From Halodesulfurarchaeum formicicum (lineage in GTDB: Archaea; Halobacteriota; Halobacteria; Halobacteriales; Halobacteriaceae): a DNA stretch of 64,000 bases. This document shows, one piece after another, positions 9,239 through 17,426 of the stretch; position 1 is the stretch's first letter, and each line of letters starts with the position of its first letter. Position numbers and translations under genes: made by a program. The DNA lies in NCBI RefSeq assembly GCF_001886955.1, contig NZ_CP016804.1, positions 1,426,001 through 1,490,000 on the forward strand. The letters run 5' to 3'. Under the pieces are notes generated by a model, which had not been told where the DNA came from, searched no databases, and saw nothing but the letters and a program-made list of their open reading frames with translations.

Positions 9239-10089
9239 AGGTAATCTTCGACGAGTGGTTCCACGGACTCCAGCGTGGATTCGGGGATGTGTTCGGGATC
9301 GGTATTGATCGTCCCTTCCAGGGCCGACCCGCACTCACAGGACCGGGTTTCGGAGAGGGATTCGATCGCTGCCCCGACCACGTCCTGAATCGCGGCCTCG
9401 TTGTGCGAGGCGTTCTCCAGCACCTCCTCCAGGGAGACCTGGCTGTCTGTCTTCCAGACGTCCCAGTCGGTCACGCCGGCGACGGTGGCATAGCAGAGTT
9501 CGGCCTCGCGGGCGAGTTTGGCCTCCGGGATGGCGGTCATGCCGATGATGTCGAATCCCTGCTCACGGTAGAACTCGCTCTCGGCCCGGGTTGAGAACTG
9601 TGGCCCCTCGATCGTGACGTACGTGCCCCCGCCCTTGACAGAGGCGTCGGTCTCCGTGACGGCGGCGTTCTGCAGTTCCTTTGAGAGTTCGGGGCAGAAC
9701 GGCTCGGCAAACCCCTGGTGGACGACCATCCCCTCGCCGAAGAAGGAGTACTCGCGATGCCGGGTGCGGTCGAAGAGTTGATCCGGGACGACAAGCGTGC
9801 GGGGCTCGATCTCCTTGCGAAGGCTTCCGACCGCGTTGCTCGCGATGACCCGCTCGACGCCGAGTGTCTTGAACGCGTAGATGTTCGCCCGGTAGGGCAG
9901 GTCTGTCGGCGAATACTGGTGGTGCCGGCCGTGTCGGGGGATGAACGCGACCTCGGTCTCAGTCCCCTCGTAGGTCCCGATCGTGACTGGGGCACTCGGT
10001 TCGCCAAAGGGCGTCTCGATCTCGCGCTCGCGGACGTCCGTGAGCGGAAGGGCTTCGTAGATACCGCTTCCACCGATGAATCCGATCAT
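9235..10089 (-). CDS. mtnP: S-methyl-5'-thioadenosine phosphorylase
   Basis: Purine nucleoside phosphorylase family enzyme of 284 aa that splits 5'-methylthioadenosine with phosphate into adenine and methylthioribose-1-phosphate. It shows the N-terminal phosphate loop GFIGGSGIYE, the PRHGRHHQYSP motif, SNAVGSL, and the substrate motif EGPQFSTRAE. ATG 10089 has a TATA-like box about 28 bp upstream. A purine phosphoribosyltransferase-like gene follows upstream on the same strand (start 10838). A role for that gene in reclaiming the adenine released here is plausible but inferred from position. Confidence 0.92.
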   Translation of the reverse strand: MIGFIGGSGIYEALPLTDVREREIETPFGEPSAPVTIGTYEGTETEVAFIPRHGRHHQYSPTDLPYRANIYAFKTLGVERVIASNAVGSLRKEIEPRTLVVPDQLFDRTRHREYSFFGEGMVVHQGFAEPFCPELSKELQNAAVTETDASVKGGGTYVTIEGPQFSTRAESEFYREQGFDIIGMTAIPEAKLAREAELCYATVAGVTDWDVWKTDSQVSLEEVLENASHNEAAIQDVVGAAIESLSETRSCECGSALEGTINTDPEHIPESTLESVEPLVEDYL

Positions 10090-10113
10090 ACCGATAGCTT
10101 CGTCCCTCGGGCC

Positions 10114-10120
10114 CTTAACG
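10114..10120 (-). promoter_or_regulatory. TATA-like box of mtnP
   Basis: Minus-strand CGTTAAG is centred about 28 bp upstream of the mtnP ATG, the leaderless spacing. Confidence 0.45.
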
Positions 10121-10136
10121 TTGGGTTCCCAGACGG

Positions 10137-10838
10137 TCAGTTCGCGTCGGTGAGCGCCCAGGCGTTCTCGCCCTCCTGGGTGATGACCCCGCGATGGGCC
10201 ATCTCCGTCAGGACCTCCGCCAGGCGGTCCGGCTGGGCGATCTCCATCTCGATACGATCGATCCCGTGATAGGTTTCGAGAAGAGTACGGATCTGCTCGG
10301 GGCGGTAGGGACCGTCACCGCCTTTCTCCATGACCCCGGCGACGAGATCGACCATGTCCTCGATGAAGTTCCAGGGATAAACGATCCAGGTCCAGTCCGA
10401 GAGGCGTTCGCCGATGAAGTCAGGTTCGAACTCGCTTGTCTGCAGGAGCTGGAGTGTGGCCGTGCGGACCTCCCCGGAGTTCCGGTCGGTCACGTACTCG
10501 TAGGCGTGCTCGATCGACCCGCCGGTGTCCGCGATGTCGTCGACGATCAGCACGTCCTTGCCCTCGACTGATCCCTCCGGCATGGGGTAGCGGATCTCCG
10601 GCTCCTCTGATTTCGCCGCCGTACCGACGTAGTGTTCGACCTTCAGGCTGGTCAGGTCATCCAGCCCCAGGAAATCACAGAGGACACGCCCGGCGAACCA
10701 GCCCCCGCGGGCCAGCGCGACGATGACGTCCGGTTCGAAGTCCGCCGCGCGGACCTGCTTGGCGACATCCCTAGTGAGACCGTAGATGTAATCCCAGTTC
10801 GTGATGGTACAGTCAAATTCGTCCGGGAGCTCACCCAT
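10137..10838 (-). CDS. Purine-type phosphoribosyltransferase with C-terminal wHTH-like tail
   Basis: Type I phosphoribosyltransferase, 233 aa. The PRPP-binding loop VLIVDDIADTGGS lies at about 96-108, and the N-terminal ALARGGWFAG loop is typical of xanthine/hypoxanthine-guanine PRTases. It would transfer a base to PRPP to make a nucleotide. After residue 170 there is a tail that looks like a small winged-helix module (RPEQIRTLLETYHGI ... LAEVLTEMAHRGVIT), which is not part of a minimal PRTase. It is the upstream neighbour of mtnP on the same strand (47-bp gap). The substrate base cannot be told from sequence alone. Confidence 0.85.
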   Translation of the reverse strand: MGELPDEFDCTITNWDYIYGLTRDVAKQVRAADFEPDVIVALARGGWFAGRVLCDFLGLDDLTSLKVEHYVGTAAKSEEPEIRYPMPEGSVEGKDVLIVDDIADTGGSIEHAYEYVTDRNSGEVRTATLQLLQTSEFEPDFIGERLSDWTWIVYPWNFIEDMVDLVAGVMEKGGDGPYRPEQIRTLLETYHGIDRIEMEIAQPDRLAEVLTEMAHRGVITQEGENAWALTDAN

Positions 10839-10901
10839 TAGCTTCGGTCACCATTGGCCACCGAGGGGAGCGAGGACTTTAATCCACTCGTCTCGGCTCG
10901 A

Positions 10902-11330
10902 TCAATCCGCAGTATTGAACTCGAACTCCTCGGCTTCCTTGAGATCCCGCACCTCGCGATTGACCGACTGGAGATCCTGTTGCATGTCGGCCAGGCGATC
11001 GTCGAGCACCGCGACGATGTCGCTTTTGACGTGTTCGGTGTCGTAGGTATCACCGAGCTCCTCGCTCACGGCCCCGGAAAGCGTGTGATACAGGGCCCAG
11101 GCCTTGCCCACGCGCCAGACGACGACCCCCAGGACGACCGGCACGATACCGAAGAAAGACGTGCTCGTGACGTGGGGATAAGGGACCCCGTAGATCGTCT
11201 CCGGACCGAGCATGAGCCCGCTATACGCCAGGTAGCCCCCAAGTCCCACCAGCAGGAGGCCCAACAGGCCCAGCCCGGTGGTGTAGAGGAAGTACCGACC
11301 AGCCCATCGAAGGGATCGAGTTCGCTCCAT
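10902..11330 (-). CDS. Two-helix membrane protein with C-terminal coiled coil
   Basis: A 142-aa protein of unknown function. Two transmembrane segments (about 11-35, [20 protein letters not shown], and 54-75, FFGIVPVVLGVVVWRVGKAW) precede a C-terminal acidic helical region (about 95-140) with heptad character (DIVAVLDDRLADMQQDLQ). The ATG at 11328-11330 was preferred over an upstream in-frame start at 11399 because the added residues (GRGLRDGGFKPDPTP) do not look like membrane-protein N-terminus and the gene would then reach into the ppsA promoter region. It is divergent from ppsA. Confidence 0.75.
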   Translation of the reverse strand: MERTRSLRWAGRYFLYTTGLGLLGLLLVGLGGYLAYSGLMLGPETIYGVPYPHVTSTSFFGIVPVVLGVVVWRVGKAWALYHTLSGAVSEELGDTYDTEHVKSDIVAVLDDRLADMQQDLQSVNREVRDLKEAEEFEFNTAD

Positions 11331-11455
11331 GCCGATGACGGGTGTGGGATCCGGCTTAAATCCACCGTCACGAAGTCCACGGCCCATCCGATTTGCCACC
11401 GGAACCGTTTCTCCGCAACCTTCATGGGCTCACTCCGGGTTTGTTTATGTACCTC

Positions 11456-13711
11456 ATGGCTGTACGCTGGCTGGAAGACATACGAGCCGACGACATCGGG
11501 AGCGTCGGCGGGAAAGGGGCCTCGCTCGGGGAGATGACCGACGCCGGGCTTCCCGTCCCGCCCGGGTTCGTCGTCACCGCGGACACGTATCGATCCTTCA
11601 TCGAAGACACCGGTATCGACCAGGAACTGTTCGCGGCAGTCGACGTCGAAACGGAGGACTCCGCAGCGCTCGCCGAGGCCGCTTCGCGGGCCGAGGAGCT
11701 GATCCTCGGGACCGAAATGCCCGAACACATCCGCGAGGAGATCATGACGGCCTACGCCGATCTGGAGGGGGAGGAGCCCTTCGTCGCGGTGCGCTCCTCG
11801 GGGACCGCCGAGGACCTGCCCGAAGCGAGTTTCGCCGGCCAGCAGGAGACCTACCTCAACATTCAGGGCGAAGAACTGCTCGATCGGGTCCAGCGAGCCT
11901 GGGCCTCGCTTTTCACGCAACGAGCTATCTACTACCGCGAGCAGCAGGGGTTCGCCCACGACGCGGTGGACATCGCCGTGGTCGTCCAGCAGATGGTCGA
12001 CGCCGATAAAAGCGGCGTCCTCTTCACCAGCCACCCATCGACCGGCGCGCCCCAGACCATCATCGAGGCCGCCTGGGGGCTCGGCGAAGCCGTCGTCTCG
12101 GGATCGGTGTCCCCGGACAACTACCACGTCGACCGGGAGAGCCGGGAGATCGAGTCGGTCACCGTCGCCGAGAAGAAAATCGAGATGGTCCGGGACGAAG
12201 AGACCGGGGAGACCGTCACCCGGTCGATCGAAGGCGATCGCAGAGACACCCAGGTCCTGACCGAGGCCGAGATCCACGAACTGGTCGAGATGGGCGAGCG
12301 GGTGGAAGATCACTACGAGACCCCACAGGACGTCGAGTGGGCCATCATGAACGGGACTGTCTACATGCTCCAGTCCCGCCCGATCACCACGATCGACGAC
12401 ACCAGTTCGGACGACGCCGAGGTCGAAGGAGCCGGCGGGGAGGATATTCTCTCGGGGCTGGGAGCCAGTCCGGGAATCACCAGCGGAGCCGTTCGCATCA
12501 TTCGCAAACTGGACGAACTCGACAAGGTAAGCGAGGGTGACATCATCGTCACGCCGATGACGACCCCCGACATGGTGCCCGCGATGAAGCGGGCCTCGGG
12601 CATCATTACCGAAGAAGGCGGGATGACCAGCCACGCCGCCATCGTCTCCCGGGAACTGGGCGTGCCGGCCGTGGTCGGCACCGGCGGCGCGACCGAAATT
12701 CTGCGCGACGGCCAGATCATCACGATCGACGGCGAACGCGGGGCAGTCCGCGAGGGCCGTGACACCCCCAAAGAGTCGGAGCGGGAGCCCATCGAGGAGG
12801 CCCGCCCGAAAGCGCCGGTCAAACCGATGACCGCAACGGAAGTCAAGGTCAACATCTCGATCCCGGAGGCGGCCGAGCGGGCGGCCGCGACTGGGGCTGA
12901 CGGAGTGGGGCTCCTCCGGATGGAGCACATGATCATGGGGACGAACAAGACCCCCAAGCGGTACATCGACGATCACGGGGCCAAGGCCTACCGGGACGAG
13001 ATCGTCGATGGCATCCGCACCGTCGCCGAGGAGTTCTACCCCCGACCGGTCCGGGTGCGCACCCTCGATGCGCCCACCGACGAGTTCAGACAGCTCGAAG
13101 GCGGCAACGACGAGCCGAGCGAACACAACCCGATGCTCGGGTACCGAGGCATCAGGCGCAGCCTGAACGAGCCCGAAATCTTCGAACACGAGCTAGCGGC
13201 CATCAAGCACCTCTACGAACTGGGGTATGACAACGTCGAGATCATGTTCCCGCTCGTGAACGACGCGGAGGACGTGCGGCGGGCCCGGGACCGGCTCGAA
13301 TCGGTGGGTATCGACACCACGAAACGCGAGTGGGGCGTGATGATCGAGACGCCAGCCAGCGTCATGACGATCGAGGAGATGGCCGCGGAGGGCATCGACT
13401 TTGCCTCCTTCGGCACGAATGACCTCACGCAGTACACCCTGGCCGTCGATCGGAACAACGAGCGGGTTTCGGATCGCTTCGACGAACTCCACCCCGGCGT
13501 GCTCAAACTCATCGGTCGCACGATCGAGATCTGCCGGGAGCACGACGTGGACACGAGTATCTGCGGTCAGGCCGGCTCGAAGCCCGAGATGGTCGAGTTC
13601 CTGGTCGAGGAGGGTATCTCCTCGATTTCGGCGAACATCGACGCCGTGCGGGACGTCCAGCACGAGGTCAAACGGACCGAACAGCGCCTCCTCCTGGATT
13701 CGGTCCGGTAA
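11456..13711 (+). CDS. ppsA: Phosphoenolpyruvate synthase
   Basis: Pyruvate, water dikinase, 751 aa from ATG 11456, which makes PEP from pyruvate and ATP for gluconeogenesis. The N-terminal ATP-grasp domain has GGKGASLGEM and AVRSSGTAEDLPEASFAGQQ. The phosphohistidine swivel domain has GGMTSHAAIVSRELG with the catalytic His at residue 393. The C-terminal PEP-binding TIM barrel ends in CGQAGSKPEM. I placed the start at MAVRWLEDI, which matches the normal beginning of the family; in-frame upstream starts at 11393 (TTG) and 11447 add unconserved residues. It opposes pyruvate kinase at 19518. Confidence 0.95.
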   Translation: MAVRWLEDIRADDIGSVGGKGASLGEMTDAGLPVPPGFVVTADTYRSFIEDTGIDQELFAAVDVETEDSAALAEAASRAEELILGTEMPEHIREEIMTAYADLEGEEPFVAVRSSGTAEDLPEASFAGQQETYLNIQGEELLDRVQRAWASLFTQRAIYYREQQGFAHDAVDIAVVVQQMVDADKSGVLFTSHPSTGAPQTIIEAAWGLGEAVVSGSVSPDNYHVDRESREIESVTVAEKKIEMVRDEETGETVTRSIEGDRRDTQVLTEAEIHELVEMGERVEDHYETPQDVEWAIMNGTVYMLQSRPITTIDDTSSDDAEVEGAGGEDILSGLGASPGITSGAVRIIRKLDELDKVSEGDIIVTPMTTPDMVPAMKRASGIITEEGGMTSHAAIVSRELGVPAVVGTGGATEILRDGQIITIDGERGAVREGRDTPKESEREPIEEARPKAPVKPMTATEVKVNISIPEAAERAAATGADGVGLLRMEHMIMGTNKTPKRYIDDHGAKAYRDEIVDGIRTVAEEFYPRPVRVRTLDAPTDEFRQLEGGNDEPSEHNPMLGYRGIRRSLNEPEIFEHELAAIKHLYELGYDNVEIMFPLVNDAEDVRRARDRLESVGIDTTKREWGVMIETPASVMTIEEMAAEGIDFASFGTNDLTQYTLAVDRNNERVSDRFDELHPGVLKLIGRTIEICREHDVDTSICGQAGSKPEMVEFLVEEGISSISANIDAVRDVQHEVKRTEQRLLLDSVR

Positions 13712-13720
13712 CGTCAGACG

Positions 13721-13725
13721 TTTTT
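13721..13725 (+). terminator. Possible T-run terminator after ppsA
   Basis: A run of five T starts 10 bp after the ppsA stop. Short U-tracts are used as archaeal terminators. The run also lies 23-27 bp upstream of ATG 13748, so it could instead be part of the next promoter. Confidence 0.3.
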
Positions 13726-13747
13726 GCCTGCTGCCGTATCGAAGGGT

Positions 13748-14995
13748 ATGCTCGCGTATCACGCCGTTTTTCTACTGCTCGTGGTGGGCTCGACGGGAGT
13801 CGTTGCCGGGCTCGCCGCGTTGAACGTGAGACACGCGGATCGAAGGATCCGGGAGCGCTCCGCGTGGGTGACTGCGACCCTTTCCGTCGATGACCCCGCC
13901 CGTTTGCGCCAGTATCATCGCCTCTCGACGAGCGCCGGCACGCTCAAGAACGTGCTCGTCCTCGCGATCGTCCTGTTAGTGCTCTACACCGGCCTGTTTG
14001 GAGACGCAATCGCGACGATCGACGGAGCGATCGGGAACGACCTCCTCGCGGGGGTCGGGATCTTCGTCGTGGCGACAGTCACAATGCAACTGCTTTCCCT
14101 TCCCTTCGAGGCCTTCGACACCTTCGGGATCGAGGCGGCCTACGGGTTCAACGAACAATCACCACAGCTGTTCGTCCGCGACGCGATCGTCGGGACCGCC
14201 GTCTCGGTGGCCTTCGTTTCGATCCTGGGAGCCGGAATTCTGCTCGTCCTCCAGCAGTTCCCCACCTGGTGGTGGCTCGCCGCGACGGGCGTCGTGGCGC
14301 TGTTCGTGCTCGGGTCCCAGATCGTCGTCCCACGTGTTATCATGCCGCTTTTCTACGACTTCGAGCCGATCGAGGACGGGGACCTCCGGACGGCCGTCGA
14401 AGCGGTCTTCGATCGGGCCGGGTTCACCTGCGAGGACGTCTACGCGATGAACGCGAGCTCCAGATCCGGCCACTCGAATGCCTTCTTCACGGGCTTTGGC
14501 CGGACCAAGCGGGTCGTCCTCTTCGATACACTGATCGAGCAACTCGAAGAGCGCGAACTGCAGAGCGTGCTGGCCCACGAACTCGCCCACTGGAAGCAGA
14601 ACCACGTCTGGCAGCGAATGGCCGTCTCGATCCTCGAAGCGGCCGTGCTCCTCGCGCTCGCCCAGATCCTCTTGGGACAGTCCTGGCTGTATGCCATGTT
14701 CGGCGTGCCCGAGATCCCGGCGGCCGGGCTCCTGCTCGCGGGGCTCTGGCTGGAGCCGGTGCTGCAGTTCACCCAGCCACTCTCGAATCGCCTCTGGCTC
14801 AGAAGCGAGCGGGCCGCCGACGATTTCGCCGTCGAAGTGATGGGATCGGGCGAGCCGCTGGCGGCTGCGTTGGCACAGATGACCGGTGAGAACCTCTCGA
14901 ATCCCTTCCCCCACCCGCTCTACGAGGCGTTTCACTACCAGCATCCGCCGGTCCCCGAGCGAATCCGCAGGCTCGTGGAGGGTGCGGACCGATGA
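13748..14995 (+). CDS. M48 family (STE24/CAAX prenyl protease-like) membrane metalloprotease
   Basis: A 415-aa polytopic membrane protein with the zinc protease motif [10 protein letters not shown]. The HExxH starts at H277, and the distal Glu is probably in SERAADDFA. Five to seven transmembrane segments flank it, and the N-terminal CAAX-prenyl-protease-1 region ([19 protein letters not shown]) is clear, so it is STE24-type and not short HtpX. Archaea have no known CAAX processing, so membrane-protein quality control is more likely (inferred). ATG 13748 was chosen over an upstream in-frame codon at 13724. The stop overlaps mfnA by 4 bp, so the two are translationally coupled although functionally unrelated. 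Confidence 0.88.
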   Translation: MLAYHAVFLLLVVGSTGVVAGLAALNVRHADRRIRERSAWVTATLSVDDPARLRQYHRLSTSAGTLKNVLVLAIVLLVLYTGLFGDAIATIDGAIGNDLLAGVGIFVVATVTMQLLSLPFEAFDTFGIEAAYGFNEQSPQLFVRDAIVGTAVSVAFVSILGAGILLVLQQFPTWWWLAATGVVALFVLGSQIVVPRVIMPLFYDFEPIEDGDLRTAVEAVFDRAGFTCEDVYAMNASSRSGHSNAFFTGFGRTKRVVLFDTLIEQLEERELQSVLAHELAHWKQNHVWQRMAVSILEAAVLLALAQILLGQSWLYAMFGVPEIPAAGLLLAGLWLEPVLQFTQPLSNRLWLRSERAADDFAVEVMGSGEPLAAALAQMTGENLSNPFPHPLYEAFHYQHPPVPERIRRLVEGADR

Positions 14996-16062
14996 CTCAC
15001 GTATCCGCGAGCTCAGAGCCACAATCCTTCGACCGGGTGCTCTCCTCGATGTGCACGGAACCGGCGCCGGCAGCCAGACGGGCCGCGATGGCGTTTCTGG
15101 GCTCGAACCCTGGCGACCCGGCGACTTTTCAGACCATCGCTGCACGCGAACGGGAGACGGTTTCGATGCTGGGAGAGCTAGTTGGCCTGGCTGACCCACA
15201 CGGGTATGTCACGGCCGGTGGTTCCGAGGCGAACATCCAGGCCGTGCGAGCTGCGCGAAACCGAGCCACGGTGGCCGAACCGAACGTCGTCGCGCCCACC
15301 AGTGCCCACTTCTCCCTTCGGAAGGCCGCCTCGCTGCTAGACGTCGAACTCCGACTCGTGGAGACGGGGCCGGACCATCGGGCGGACCCCAAAGCGATGG
15401 CCGACGCTGTGGACGAGCGGACCGCCCTCGTGTTCGGCGTGGCCGGGTCGACGGAGTACGGCCGGGTCGATCCCATCCCGGCCCTCGTGGACCTCGCCGA
15501 CTCCGTCGACGCGATGCTGCACGTCGACGCCGCCTTCGGCGGCTTTTTCCTCCCGTTTACCGATCGTGAGTGGCACTTCGGGCACGCCGGCATCGATTCG
15601 ATGACGATCGACCCTCACAAGGCCGGGCGGGCGGCGATTCCGGCGGGTGGGTTCCTGGCGCGTGACCGATCGGTGCTCGACGCATTGTCTATCCAGACGC
15701 CCTATCTAGAGTCCGAATCCCAGGTCTCCCTGGGCGGTACCCGGAGTGGGGCCGGCGTCGCGAGCGCCCACGCCGCACTCGAAACACTCTGGCCCGACGG
15801 GTATCGTGCTGCCTTCGAGCGGACGATGGAACTGGCCAGGTGGCTCGCGACGGAACTCGACTCACGAGGGTTCGACGTGATCGAGCCGGAACTCCCGCTC
15901 GTGGCCTGGGAGGCGAGCCAGTCGCTGTTCGAACGCCTTCGGGATGCGGGCTGGCGGATCGCCCGGACCCAGCAGGGGGCGATACGGATCGTCGTCATGC
16001 CCCACGTGGACCGAAATATGCTAGATGCGTTTCTTACGGCCGTGGACCGGCACCGTCCGTGA
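14992..16062 (+). CDS. mfnA: PLP-dependent L-aspartate (or L-tyrosine) decarboxylase
   Basis: Group II pyridoxal-phosphate decarboxylase, 356 aa, of the archaeal MfnA family. The PLP lysine is K210 in the [14 protein letters not shown] motif, and the cofactor pocket contains HVDAAFGGF. In non-methanogens such as haloarchaea this family is thought to make beta-alanine from aspartate for CoA. Pantoate kinase and phosphopantothenate synthetase at 62859-64000 in the same window fit that role. In methanogens the same family makes tyramine for methanofuran. The start overlaps the protease stop (ATGA). Confidence 0.88.
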   Translation: MTHVSASSEPQSFDRVLSSMCTEPAPAARRAAMAFLGSNPGDPATFQTIAARERETVSMLGELVGLADPHGYVTAGGSEANIQAVRAARNRATVAEPNVVAPTSAHFSLRKAASLLDVELRLVETGPDHRADPKAMADAVDERTALVFGVAGSTEYGRVDPIPALVDLADSVDAMLHVDAAFGGFFLPFTDREWHFGHAGIDSMTIDPHKAGRAAIPAGGFLARDRSVLDALSIQTPYLESESQVSLGGTRSGAGVASAHAALETLWPDGYRAAFERTMELARWLATELDSRGFDVIEPELPLVAWEASQSLFERLRDAGWRIARTQQGAIRIVVMPHVDRNMLDAFLTAVDRHRP

Positions 16063-16101
16063 TCGGCACGGTTTTGAGACCGGAGCCCACAGGGAGAGCC
16101 A

Positions 16102-16656
16102 ATGCTCGAAGCCATCCTGGACCTCGGGCTCGAAACGGCCGTCAGGGCCGCCTCGGGCTGGTCCGGGCTTGGCGTGATCTTCGTCTACTCGGCGCTCATC
16201 GCCTTCGTGCTCCCGTTTCCGAGCGAGATCGTTCTCTGCCCGGTCGGCTATCTCTGTCCGACCAATACCCTCGCGCTTGCACTGTTCCCGTACGAAGTCC
16301 AGATCCTCCTCGTGATCGTGGTAAGCGGGCTCGGGAAGGCGCTGGGGAGTGTCATCGCGTTGATGGTCGGGCACTCCGCCGCTCACTCCGGGGTCACCAT
16401 CCGGTTCGTCGAGTGGATCGGGTTCGACCCGGTCGGGTGGTCACAGAAGCGGCTGGTCGAACTCGGCAAACGGTGGGGCCCCCTCGGGATGGCGATCGGG
16501 CTCAGCGTTCCCTTCTTCCCCGATACGGCCTCGATTTATGCCTTCTCGGTCCTGGGAACGGGCTACCGTCGCTTCGCGGCCGCGGCCTTCGCCGGGAGCG
16601 TGGGACGGCTCGTGGTGACGATGGGGTTGATCGAAGGAGCCCTCTTCGTCGTGTAG
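16102..16656 (+). CDS. VTT/DedA-family membrane protein
   Basis: A 184-aa polytopic membrane protein. The pattern resembles the VTT (SNARE-associated/DedA) family: re-entrant hydrophobic segments with a conserved proline/glutamate turn (FVLPFPSEIVLCPVGYL), a GLGKALGSVIAL segment and a later FFPDTASIYAF turn before the last helix. DedA-like proteins are implicated in lipid scrambling and membrane homeostasis. The substrate here is unknown. A TATA-like GGTTTTGAGA about 27 bp upstream supports ATG 16102. Confidence 0.7.
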   Translation: MLEAILDLGLETAVRAASGWSGLGVIFVYSALIAFVLPFPSEIVLCPVGYLCPTNTLALALFPYEVQILLVIVVSGLGKALGSVIALMVGHSAAHSGVTIRFVEWIGFDPVGWSQKRLVELGKRWGPLGMAIGLSVPFFPDTASIYAFSVLGTGYRRFAAAAFAGSVGRLVVTMGLIEGALFVV

Positions 16657-16670
16657 TTGGGCCACAAATC

Positions 16671-16678
16671 ATTATATG
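16671..16678 (+). promoter_or_regulatory. TATA-like box of the gene at 16701
   Basis: ATTATATG is centred 27 bp upstream of ATG 16701. It supports that codon over the in-frame GTG at 16695. Confidence 0.5.
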
Positions 16679-16700
16679 CTGACAAGACCTACCGGTGGGT

Positions 16701-17375
16701 ATGAACTTTCGACGGACCGGCCGAACGACAACTGCCCTTCTCGTCTTGCTCCTGGGGGCCCTCCTGCTCGCCGGCACGACCGGAGCCTTCGCGACTGAAT
16801 CACTCTGGAACTGGGTCCCCGGAGTGTTCGTCCTCCTCGGAGCCTGGGCGCTACTCCGCTCTCGGGGTCGAAACCTCACCGGGCCAGTAATGGTCATCGC
16901 CGTCGCCGGAACCGTCCAACTTCGGAATCTGGGAGTTATCTCCGACGCCCAAATCGGGTCGTGGTGGCCGCTTTTCGTGGTCCTGTTCGGGCTCCTGTTA
17001 CTCGTGGGACGGGGTCGCCGACGCAGTCGTGTCGATGGAACGAGTGGAGAACTGGACGCGATCGCCGTCTTCGGCGGGGCCGACACGCGGGTGACCGCCA
17101 CGGACTTCACCGGCGGCGACGTCATCTCGATCTTCGGTGGCTCGGAGATCGATCTCCGGGACGCCGAGATTTCCGACCCACCGGCCGTGATCGAGGCGGT
17201 CACACTCTTCGGTGGAACGGAGTTTCGGGTCCCACCGGAATGGAACGTGACACTCGATGTCCTGGCCATCTTCGGGGGCACGGAGGACTCACGGCGGCGG
17301 GAAACGGTCACCGAGACCCCGGACCTCGTGGTGACCGGTGTGACACTCTTCGGCGGCGTGGAAATTCTGGACTGA
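16701..17375 (+). CDS. LiaF-like membrane protein with C-terminal beta-repeat domain
   Basis: A 224-aa protein. Four short hydrophobic segments lie in the first 110 residues (TALLVLLLGALLLAGTTGAF, NWVPGVFVLLGAWALL, VMVIAVAGTVQ, WWPLFVVLFGLLLLVGRG). The C-terminal domain repeats the pattern FGG (AVFGGADTRV, SIFGGSEIDL, TLFGGTEFRV, AIFGGTEDSR, TLFGGVEILD) and is probably a beta-helix like that of bacterial LiaF/YvqF 'cell wall-active antibiotic response' proteins. In bacteria these modulate an envelope-stress sensor. No sensor kinase is adjacent here, so the role is unknown. Start chosen from the TATA box at 16671. Confidence 0.7.
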   Translation: MNFRRTGRTTTALLVLLLGALLLAGTTGAFATESLWNWVPGVFVLLGAWALLRSRGRNLTGPVMVIAVAGTVQLRNLGVISDAQIGSWWPLFVVLFGLLLLVGRGRRRSRVDGTSGELDAIAVFGGADTRVTATDFTGGDVISIFGGSEIDLRDAEISDPPAVIEAVTLFGGTEFRVPPEWNVTLDVLAIFGGTEDSRRRETVTETPDLVVTGVTLFGGVEILD

Positions 17376-17397
17376 GGACGCCCGCCAATCACGGGAC

Positions 17398-17403
17398 TTT
17401 AAT
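17398..17403 (+). promoter_or_regulatory. TATA-like box of metG
   Basis: TTTAAT is centred 27 bp upstream of ATG 17427. It supports that start over in-frame codons further upstream. Confidence 0.5.
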
Positions 17404-17426
17404 CGGCTGGGGTGGCATCCATACCC

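Noticed and set aside
11066-13189. Long minus-strand open frame opposite ppsA
   Set aside because: Antisense shadow of phosphoenolpyruvate synthase; the translation has no domain-like composition.
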